This document shows, one piece after another, positions 13,201 to 23,887 of a DNA stretch of 64,000 nucleotides. The notes under the pieces were generated by a model, which saw nothing but the letters and a program-made list of their open reading frames with translations, made no database searches and was not told where the DNA came from. Location: the NCBI GenBank assembly GCA_016946835.1, contig JACVTC010000100.1:72501-136500 (forward strand). The letters are read 5' to 3'. Position 1 is the first letter of the stretch. The number at the start of each line of letters is the position of its first letter. The position numbers were made by a program, and so were the translations under genes. Origin of the DNA: Neocallimastix lanati (nom. inval.). Its lineage: Eukaryota; Neocallimastigomycota; Neocallimastigomycetes; Neocallimastigales; Neocallimastigaceae.

Positions 13201-14589
13201 ATATATCTTAAAAAAGCATTTATTTTTTATTGTAATATAAATTCAGTTGCTAATAAAATAAAACAATATATAAAATTTTATTTAAATATAAGTGTTATAT
13301 ATTAATTAAAAAAATAAAATAAATATTAATAAAAAAGAAAAAGAAAAAAAACTTTCTGAAATAAATCGTATTTATTATATTTATTTATTTAGTATATAAT
13401 CTGGATTTTCAAATATATAAAGGATTTGTTACAATAATATTTTATTAATATTTCGATATATAAGTGATATTTAATAAGTTTATAATAATTTTAAAAACTC
13501 TTTCATTGATTCCTGTTAATTCAAATGATATAAAATTATTACTTTCATAATTAAATATTTTTATATGATCAATTATCCTTTTTTTAATTTATAATTCCTT
13601 TATATTTTAAATAAATATTAATTATTCATTTTTTTTAATATACCAAATATATAAAGCATTGAATCTATGAAAATATTTTATTTAAATTCTGAAAATATTT
13701 AAAATCTTTTTGATTATTATTTTTAATTATAATTATCTTATTTATTAGTATTATTAATTATAATTTTGTTATTATCATTTATTTATTTATTAAAAAATTT
13801 AAACGCCACATTTTCTGAGATGTACTACATTGAAATAAATTCTTGGTATATACAAATTAATTTTTAATTAATCTTAATTAAATTTAATTAAATAAAATTA
13901 TTTTAAAATAATATTTTAGAAATATGATTTATATATATTGAAGTGCATTTATTCATTTATCTCTATAAACCATCTTTAAATTTTATATAAATTTTTAGTT
14001 TTATCTATTTTAAGTAATATTTAATAAATTTCAAATCACTAATTCTTAATTCATCTATTTATCAATTAATTTATTTATATAGGATTTATTATTATAAGAC
14101 TTATTTATTTATTTGCAAATTTTTTTATCTATTTATTTATTTAAATAGAATTAATAATCAATAATTTATATATATATATAATTTATTTAACTTTTTTTTT
14201 TGTCTATATACTTATTTATTTAGGATAAAGGATTACTTATTTATTACTAAAACTAACTATTTCAAATCTATTGAGTTAATTAATTTAACCATAAACCATG
14301 CAAATTTTTTTTAAAAAATTATTGTATGTATAAATATTTGAAATAAATTGTATTCTTCAATTATATAAATTTATATATATATATATATATTATAAAACTT
14401 AAAAATAGAAAAAATTATTTGGATCATACATCATGTAAAAAAAATATATATATATGTATATATCTTCATTTTTATTTTATCTTTTTTTATTATTTTATAA
14501 TTATTTTATTTATTAGTAAATATTAATCTTTTATTTTTTTAATTATTATAAGTGCTTAATAATATTTTAAATAATAAAAATCTTTTAAA
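10268..14589. other. Long A/T-rich intergenic region
   Basis: I see no gene here. Contents are an almost perfect 54-bp palindrome at 10521-10574, a poly-A run at 11206-11230, a somewhat more mixed stretch at 11240-11345 that may be a very diverged LINE scrap, and a second copy of the 'TTTTCTGAGATG(C/T)ACTACAT' motif near 13810, which also occurs near 10085. No chain of GT/AG-bounded coding segments like the one after 14590 was found. Confidence 0.5.
10521..10574. repeat. 54-bp near-perfect palindrome
   Basis: The 21-base arm starting TAGTTTATAATTAAAGAG is exactly inverted at the other end around a short (AT)n centre. It could extrude as a cruciform or form a long RNA hairpin. It could also be a remnant of a foldback element. 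Confidence 0.8.
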
Positions 14590-15466
14590 ATGTTTAATAA
14601 AATATTAAGAAATAAATATTTATGGTGAGTTTTATTGAAAATTAAGTGTATATACTGTAGAAACAAAAGTTTTAAATAGCATAAATTCTAAAACTTACAA
14701 ATTTATACATATATTTTAATAATATAATTTAATTTTTTAATAAATAAATATATAAACATTATATATATTTATAATAAAAAGTCTTTTTATGTTAATCTAT
14801 ATTCAAATATTCTTGGAAAAAAAGGTTTCTGCCGAAGGTAATGAAATTTTTTTTATTAAATATTTCTATTAAAATAATAATAATAGCAATAATAATAAAA
14901 TAAAATAATCAAATTAATAAATTAAAATATATTATTTTATTATAAAAAAAAATTTTTATTATTTAAATATATATATATGATATTTATTAAAGTCAACTGC
15001 TATAGTGGTAAATAAAAATAATAAAATTATATAATTGTTAAATTAAGAATAAATTAATATATATTAATTATTTAATATTTAATGTTTTAATAAAATATTA
15101 AATAATAATATATAAAAACTAAAATAAAACAAGGATGTATTCAAAGTAAGTAAAATGAATTTATTTTTTATATATATTAAAAAAGTTTTAAAATTTTATT
15201 TTATTAATTTTTTTTATTGCTATTGTTATATATAATATATAATTATTTATAGAGATTGGAAGTAAATATAACTGAATTACTGTTATTATTAATAAAAAAA
15301 AAATATTAATAATATTAATGAAAAAAAATCATTCATAAATAAAAAATAAAAAAAAAATAATATTTATATTTTTTCATATAACTGTATAATTTTTAAAAAA
15401 ATAAAATTAAATATATATAAACAAAAAATGATAGCTGAATATAAATTTGATTATAGTAAGTTTTTT

Positions 15467-15503
<37 letters not shown>

Positions 15504-16717
15504 AATTAATATATATATGATATATATAAGTTGTATATTATATTTATTAAATAATAAAAATAGAAAATAAATTTAATTTATTTGTTAAATAATTTATTTT
15601 ATATATATTTAAAAATTATTTAATGAAATGATTATTATATTTATTATTTTTATTAAATAATTATATAAATATATTTTATAATTATATTTTTTAATAATAA
15701 AAAATATTAATAAAATATTATTTACTAATATTATCAATTTAATATTATTAACAATGCTTGTAATTATTGGTAAATAGGTTGTGATAAACGTAAATATTGT
15801 TATATAGCCTTAATAATAATAAATCATTTTAATCACAATATTTTATATATGAAAAGTTTAACTTTTTGATATAAACTCTAACTAATAAAATCTATTATTT
15901 TTATTTGAATTAAAAAATATTATTAAATTGTTTTTTTATTATTTACTTTTCTTTGAAATAGAGACTAATGATTGCTTTAGTAAAGAGAAAAAAATTATTT
16001 TAATTTTTATAAAAATTATAATATATTAAAATTATTTAAATAATAATAAACTAATTTATTTATTATTCATTATATATTTTAATATTTATATTTTTTTAAA
16101 ATATATATATATATTTTATATATTTAATAATAATAATAATAATGAATATATATATAATTTTCTTAATATTTATTAAAACAGTGGAACAAGAAAGTTTGTA
16201 TTAATTATTTATATATTAATATTCATACTTTATTATAAATTTATATTATGTATAATTTGAAAAGTGTTAACAATTTTTAATTTGTTATATTAATATATAT
16301 TTATTTTTGTCATAATAGAAAGTTTTAAAGGTTAGTGTAAAGTTTATAATTTTTAAATTAATTTCACTTAAATAAATCTAAAATAATACATTTTTATTAT
16401 ATATATAAATGAATTAATTTACCTTGGAAAATGTACTATTTTATATTAACTACAAACAAATTATAATATTTTTTCTATTTCTTTTATGTCCATTAAGCTT
16501 ATGACGATGGTAAATATTTTAGAATAAAATTGTTATATATATATAATATTTTTAGTTTATAAATAATATTATTAAAATTCTTAGCTTTTCTATTTTATTA
16601 AATCATAAAAATAAAATAATATCTAAATTATTATTTTATAATTATACATATAAACGAAACAATTAATAATTATTTTCCCTTAGCAATGCAAAAATGTTTA
16701 GGTAATTAAATTTATTG

Positions 16718-16758
<41 letters not shown>

Positions 16759-19016
16759 ATAATATATAGAATAAATAATTTTTTATCTATTTAAAATATT
16801 TATTATAAATTTTAATTTAAATTATAGGTTCAATTCTTCTTTCCAAATCATGTTCTGAAGGTATATAATAACTTTATATGTACATTTATTAGAAAAAAAA
16901 TTTTTTTATAAATAATATAATAATTAAAATTTTTATTATTATAATATTATATAGAAACATTTAACCAAGGTAAGTCATAGTTATAATATTTAGTAATTAA
17001 ATATAATTTCTAAATTTTGTACTTGGTCATTCTTATAAAATACTAACTTTACTATTATTATTATACATTGTTCATTATATAAATTATATATATATACATT
17101 TATCTAATTTTATATATCTATATTCATATAATATAATCATTATTAATTAATTTCCTATTAATAATCTAAAAAAAATATTACTTAATAATAATTATTAATA
17201 TTTTTTTATTTTTAAAAAAAAAAGATGGCTTTAATTGTAATATCATTGAATTTAATATAATTTATTTTATAACGAGATAGAAAAGATAATAAAAATTAAA
17301 AAATAAAATAAAAATATATAATTATAATGTAATATTAAATATTAATATATAAATTATTTACATATTTTACATATTTTAAATTAAATTTCAAAATCTTATA
17401 GCATGTTCAAATGGTAATCTATTAGCAACACTTTATATTTTTATATATTTATTATATATATTATGTTTTTAAACTTATAATATAATTATGGGAAATTTAA
17501 AAAATTAAATACTAATTATTATTAATAATTATTAATAATTGTATTTTACTACTAAATTTTAAACTATACTATTTTGTAAATATAAGATGCCAAAAAAACT
17601 GCTGAATGTATATTTCATATCAATCAGATATATAAAAGAATTATTTAAATATAAATTTTTTAAATAAATTTTGTTTACTAATTTTTTTTTTTTTTTTTAA
17701 ATTTTGAAAATAATTTTTAAAAAAAAATCATAATACAAAATATTAATTATATATATTTATATAATTAAAATAATATTAAACATGACATAATATCAATAAT
17801 AAAATAAAATAATAATAAAAACAGCCTGTAAAAGTAAATAAATTAATATATTTACAATTATATAATAAATATATGAATATTAAAAGTTCATACTTTTTTT
17901 TTAAAAAAATTAATATCAATATATAAAAAGAGAATTGTAATGAAACTGGTAAGATATTATATATTTAATATTAAAAAAATTTAAGTAATTGTAATAATTT
18001 CTTTTTATATATAAAAAAATTAAATGAAAGTATTAAGTATTATTAACATTCTAAAATATATTTTATTTATAATTTTTAATTCTTTATATTGATTTAAATT
18101 GTTTATTAAATAATTCGAATATTATGGAAATAGATGAATGCATATTTGGTATCGTATTGTATAATTATTTATTATTAGAATAAAATAAATTAAAAATATA
18201 TATATATGAATATTGTTCTATTTAAGAGAAAATGTATTAATTAAAATTATAATTTAAATCTTCTTTTTTTTATTTTTTAGGATGTGCAAATGGTGAGTGT
18301 CATTTTTAAAATAATTAAAATAATATGATATAAAATAAACTATTCAATAATAATTATATATATAATCCAAAATATTTAATTAAAAAAAAATTCTATTATT
18401 ATCTAATTTTCATATAATATTTAACTTTCGAAAATAATAATAATAATATTAATATTCTATTATTGAATTTTCTAATGACTTTTTTTTTAAAAAAAATATA
18501 TATATATATAATAATTTTTATTATTTTTCATTTATTAGATTTTAATAAAGGTAAATATATATATATATATATATATTATAATTAATATAAAAATTTAAAA
18601 TATTTATAAAATAAATTTAATTTATATAACTTTTAAAATTAATTTTAAAATAAAATTTTATTAATAATAATTTTTTTTTCTTCTAAAATAGCTAGAAAAT
18701 CTTGTTATCAAAGTATAATAAAATAATTTTATAATTTTTTTTTTTAAAAAAAAAAAATTAATAAATATTAATTATAAATTATAATTTTTTTATTATTATG
18801 ATATTTCTTATTATGAATATAGCATATATTGTTAAAAGTAAGTATAAACAATCATACCAATATCATTTATAATTAATTGTTAAACAATAATAATGACATA
18901 ATTTTTAAAACATTTTTTAATTATAAATTTTTTTTAATTAATTATTGATATATATAGTTAAGAAATCTTCTATATTTGATGATACTACTATTGATAAAAT
19001 TGTCAATGACCATTGA
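14590..19016 (+). CDS. Micro-exon gene: secreted Cys-rich protein, about 25 exons
   Basis: Proposed exons: 14590-14624, 14782-14837, 14993-15007, 15134-15145, 15253-15261, 15435-15455, 15778-15789, 15962-15979, 16182-16193, 16319-16330, 16498-16509, 16684-16701, 16828-16860, 16955-16969, 17225-17236, 17402-17413, 17587-17607, 17825-17833, 17931-17948, 18134-18148, 18281-18292, 18539-18550, 18692-18712, 18823-18837, 18958-19016. All 24 introns are GT-AG, many with GTAAGT or GTAAAT donors and TATAG or AATAG acceptors. The joined frame is 486 nt, 161 residues, ending in TGA. Intron 1 is phase 2 and all others are phase 1. All 22 exons between phase-1 introns are multiples of 3 (9-33 nt). Residues 1-29 look like a signal peptide: basic start, hydrophobic core 10-23, then VSA before Glu30. 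The remainder has 12 Cys (33, 37, 51, 58, 76, 86, 99, 110, 114, 120, 124, 135), including three CX3C pairs, and a Lys/Asp-rich tail. I recognise no family. Least certain are exons 1-3, 6 and 19. Confidence 0.85.
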
Positions 19017-19055
<39 letters not shown>

Positions 19056-19103
19056 AGAACTTATCAGTTGATATATTAGGGCCAATGATATAAAAATTAA
19101 ATT

Positions 19104-19246
19104 ATATTAAACTTTAAAATAAATTATATCCTCTGCTTTTGGTTTCAATTGATAAGGATCTCCTATAATTTCTGATTCACTTTTATTAAAATCATTCTTT
19201 AGAGATGTATTTCTTTCAAATGGAATTAATGAAATTAAAAGTGACA
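19104..19246 (-). CDS. Small hypothetical ORF or last exon, 46 codons plus stop
   Basis: On the minus strand an ATG at 19246 opens a frame ending in TAA near 19106. It contains ISLIPFERNTSLKNDFNKSE and later DPYQLKPKAED. The residue mix is ordinary rather than low-complexity, unlike the noise frames around it. It converges on the micro-exon gene with a gap of under 100 bp, and a LINE begins about 350 bp upstream. It may be the 3' exon of a gene truncated by that insertion. No function can be given. Confidence 0.3.
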
Positions 19247-19589
19247 TATATATTTTTTTATTTATTTGTTTAATATTATTATTTAAAAATTTATTTGGTT
19301 ATTTTTAATTATTACTTTTGTAAATTTACAATTAGTTTTTAAATAATAAAATAAAATATTTATAAATATATATATCTTTTTTATTAATTTCAATTATTTA
19401 TAAATTAAAATTTTTTAACTTTTAAACTTGTTTTAATTCTTTATTACATTATATTATCCATGATCAATAAAAATTTGTTTTTTTCTTTTGATTTTTATTA
19501 TCTTTATTTTACTTATTTTTTTACATTCATTTTATATTATCTTTAAATTATATAATGTATTTTTTTAAAAAATTCAATACATAAAAATT

Positions 19590-21525
19590 TATTTATTTAT
19601 TTAATAAAACACTGAAACTGTATTCTCTTCCTAGTCTAAATTGTATAGTTGAAAAGTTAATCAATACAACTAATTCCATTGGTAAGGATCTATCCATTAC
19701 ATCGTCAACAGAAATCAGAAAAGATTTTATAAAATGTTCCAAAAAATTTATTGACTTCATGTTTTCAAAAAGCAAAACATTTAAAGTATAAACAAATTAA
19801 AAGTTATACATCTTCATGTGATTCCAATGAATATGCTAAAATTGTTGACTCGTATGATAGACTATGTGAATCAATTCATAAAAAATGTAACGAATTTAGG
19901 AAAAAAGAATATTTATATTGAATAAAATTGGACGCTCGTTAGCTCTTAAAAATAATGGATGGAAATCATGGAAATGGGTAAATAATATAAATAATAAAGA
20001 ATTCACAGTCTTTCATTATATAAAAGGCAACAATAATGAATTAATATTTTTAATATGAAAAATTAAAAACTTGGCATTCTCAATATAAATTTCTACAATC
20101 AGATTCTTCAGGTCATAGTCTTTCTAAAGGTTTCTAGAAAAATTCAGATACGCTTCGAAATAAGATATAAGTCATGAAGATATTAGTGAGGCGATCTTAT
20201 CTACCCTAACTTTAAAGTATGAAGTCCTGACGGGATTCCAATGGAATTCTTTAAAACTTTGATTCCTGATAAAAATGATTTAGAAGAATCCAGTGAAAAT
20301 AATAGTAATATTTCATCCGGCATTAAATGTCTCAAAACCTTAATCAATCGTATTTGGAATGGCGATTTCCCTAAATCTTGGAATAACTCATCGATAGTTT
20401 TTATACATTAAAAAGGGAGATCAATTAGATTATAATAACTATAATTGCATCTCTCTTATTAACAATGGGTAAAAAATTGTTGTGAAAATTGCCATTAGTA
20501 GAATTTCTAAATATGGAATTGATAAAGAATTTATTAAACCAGAGCAATTTGGATTTCGCAACTGAGAAGGATGTAAGAATTATATGCCAGTGATAAAAAT
20601 TCAAAAATAAAAAAACGTACCTTACTTTTTTGGTTTTTCTAAATGTTATCTTTTCCATAAATTTCGAATGAAATATTTTATATATATTGAAATTCTTTAT
20701 GAAATTTTTTTGTAATTACCAAATATTGTCCAATATCAAATAGTAATGTAAACACTGTTGTCACAGATATAGAATCAAGTACTGATTCTGATAATAATAA
20801 CGAAGTGTATAATATTATTAATAATAGTAATAGTATTGATAGTGAAAATAGGAATATAAAAATTATGATAATGAAAATTATAGTATCATTACTAATAATA
20901 TAATTAATAAAAATTTTGTTAATTTTAGTAGTTTTCTGAATAATGAGTGTGTAAATATGTGACCTTGTACCGATCATAAAACTTTCTTCTTGGTAAAAGA
21001 GTTACAGATATTATTAATTTAGATTTTAAAAAAAGAATTATATACTTTGTTGAATAATCAAATCATTTCTGGTGATTATTCTAAAATATCATTCTTAGTG
21101 CAATTTGCGACTCTCTTTACAGATATTATGCCTAAGGCTAGTATTCGACAGGAATTGCAATTTCAATGATATAAACACCAAATAATCAGAAGCATCATCG
21201 CTGAAAATGCACAGTAGGGCCAATACCTCTGAATAAGAAGACCATAATTTCTTTCAAATTGTCAATTCAAACCCTAATCCGGAATAAAAATTCCTTTTAA
21301 ATAGAATTCTTATAATTTGGAGGTGTGGTTCGTTGCATATGGACTTTTTTCTTATTTTATTCATGCATCTTAAATTTCTTTCTTTTTTTTTTTTTTTTTC
21401 TTTTTTTCACATTACTATTCAAATTGGATAAATAATATTTATTATTTTTTTTTATTAATTCTGTGTTTTTTATAAAATATTCATATAATTAATAAATGAA
21501 TAAATAAATAAATAAAGTTAAAGTT
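19590..21525 (+). mobile_element. Degenerate LINE (copy B) with internal deletion
   Basis: Reading all three plus frames gives a decayed non-LTR retrotransposon. Around 20330-20575 reverse-transcriptase motifs appear: NRIWNGDFPKSWN, then KGDQLDYNNYNCISLINNG, then ISRISKYGIDKEFIKPEQFGFR. Shortly after, near 20660-20730, the frame has already reached the C-terminal 'KYCPISN' segment, followed by an Asn/Ser/Asp spacer and the LGKRVTDIINLDF motif near 21000. Compared with the copy at 27-30 kb, about 1.2 kb carrying the catalytic RT core is missing. The 3' tail (21200-21525) matches the 38.64-38.9 kb copy in reverse complement. Many stops make it dead. Confidence 0.8.
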
Positions 21526-21537
21526 AGCACTAATTAC

Positions 21538-21583
<46 letters not shown>

Positions 21584-22452
21584 CTCTTTAAGTTTAAATG
21601 ACAAAAGCTTATTTTTAAACTAAACCTTATTACAAATATATCAAAAATTTTAAATTCATAATTCTTTAAATAGATCTTTATATTATAGGCTAATTATCAA
21701 TAATAATAATATCATTAATACCATTATTATTTTTTATAATTGATATTATTGATTATTATTATTGATTATAAATATCAATTATTATTGATTTTAATATGAC
21801 ATAAAAAAAAAAATTAATAAAAAATATGTAAATTTCCTAAGTGACCTATCACTCTGGAATCAACATAAATAAAATATATTTTTTTCAAATTTATTATTTG
21901 GTTTATTAATAAAAATTATATTGATACTAACTACTAACTATTAACCACATAGTTCTTATGGACATTTTTTTTAATTTTTTTTTTTTTTTTTTAATATTAT
22001 TTGAAAAATTTTATTATAGTGTTTAATATACATATTTAAAATATTTCTTTTCAAACCTAATAATAAATATATATATAATATATATATATTTATTATTTAA
22101 ACAATTATATATTATTTTATTATTAATCTATTCATTTTTATTTAGTGTAACAAATAATTAAAATAACTGCAACACTTTAAGCTATATAATATTTGTTAAT
22201 ATATGAATGTTGAACAATTAATAAAACATTACATTGAAAAAAAATCAATATATCAAAATAGAAAAGTTTAATAATATTATACATGTCTAAAATATATATA
22301 TTATTTCTAATAGTATTATATATTAATATAATTTACAAATAAATAATTTATTATATATTATTTTCATATTATTTTAATCAATAATAACATAAATAAAAAT
22401 TTAATTGACTTTTCATTTAATATTGTTTATATTATGTAATAATAGTATAAAA

Positions 22453-22488
<36 letters not shown>

Positions 22489-22761
22489 TAAAAAAGATGA
22501 AATTTACATTACACAATACATAAATATTAATATTATTAATAATAATAATGATAATAATGATAATGATGTAGTAATCTTTTATGTATTTATATATTATGCT
22601 ATTAATATTAGATAAATAAAAGATTTATTTTTTTATTTTTTTCTTTATTTTTTTTATTTAAAATCTTATATTTCTTATTTTTATAATAATAAATATAAAA
22701 ATTTATATAATAAAAATTTAAAAGAAAATCAATAATTATATAAAAGATACTGTTATTCCTT

Positions 22762-22796
<35 letters not shown>

Positions 22797-23656
22797 TTTT
22801 ATTTTATTTTTATTAGGGAGTTCATATGCCGTTTTTTTTGTATTTTCATTTATTTTTGTAATATATTAAAATATAAATTAAAATTACTTTATTTTTTAAT
22901 TTTAATATCATTATGTTATTTTACAAAAAAAAAAAAAAAATAGTAATAATAATAATAATAATAAATGGTAATTTCTCCTTAAAAATGAAGATATATAGAT
23001 TTACATTATTAAAATTTCTTTTTTAAAAAAAAAATATAGTATTAATATCATATTTAATATATTATATAATATATTATAATAATATTTACGTATAATATTA
23101 TGTACTTATTCTTTAAATTATATTTAAAATAAATTAAAATGGAAAGATAAATTTTTTTTCAATAAATCAAAATATATTTTTATTTTTTTAAATTAATCAG
23201 TAATTTTATTTTTATTTATTTAACTTTTTAATTTACATTTATATTTTACATATCGAAAGTTCTTTTTTTTCATCTGAACACAATTTATTAATGGTTATAT
23301 TAATAGGAAAATAATAAAATAAAAATTAAATTATAAAGTATTATTGAACAAATAGTTTTATTTTAAAAAATAAAAAAAAAAAAAAAATAATAATAATAAT
23401 AATTAAAATTAAATAAAAAAAAACATTAATATTATTAATAAATAATATATTAAATATTATATAATTAAATATATTGATTAGTTTTATTTAATATAATCCC
23501 ACGTTTTATATTAATACAACCTAGATTGGTTTATTTTAGTCAATAGTAATTATCCATATATATTAAATTTTGTATTTATTTCCTTTTTGGTGTAGAAAGA
23601 TAAGTAATATTGTAATTATTACAGAATACTGTATATACATTAATATATTAATAAAA

Positions 23657-23705
<49 letters not shown>

Positions 23706-23887
23706 ATATAAGAACCAAAAATTTCTTCCCTTTTTGTACGTATAATAAAGATAAAGATAAATAAAAAAAAATAATTATTATATATATAATTAAAAATATA
23801 TATATAATAATTTATAAACAAATAAATATTATAAAATAAAAACTAATTGAGATATAAAACAATAAAATATAATTATAAAATAATAAA
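21526..23887. other. A/T-rich intergenic region upstream of the GH3 gene
   Basis: The stretch contains poly-A at 21542-21580, 22458-22484 and 23660-23704, a (TTTA)n tract near 22763-22810, and (AAT)n runs. Open frames are homopolymer artefacts. The GH3 promoter must lie in its last few hundred bases, but no distinct element stands out. Confidence 0.5.

Noticed and set aside
14651-14700. An extra micro-exon between exons 1 and 2
   Set aside because: CTGTAG and AATAG acceptor-like sites exist, but any exon ending at a GT there breaks the phase or lacks a plausible donor.
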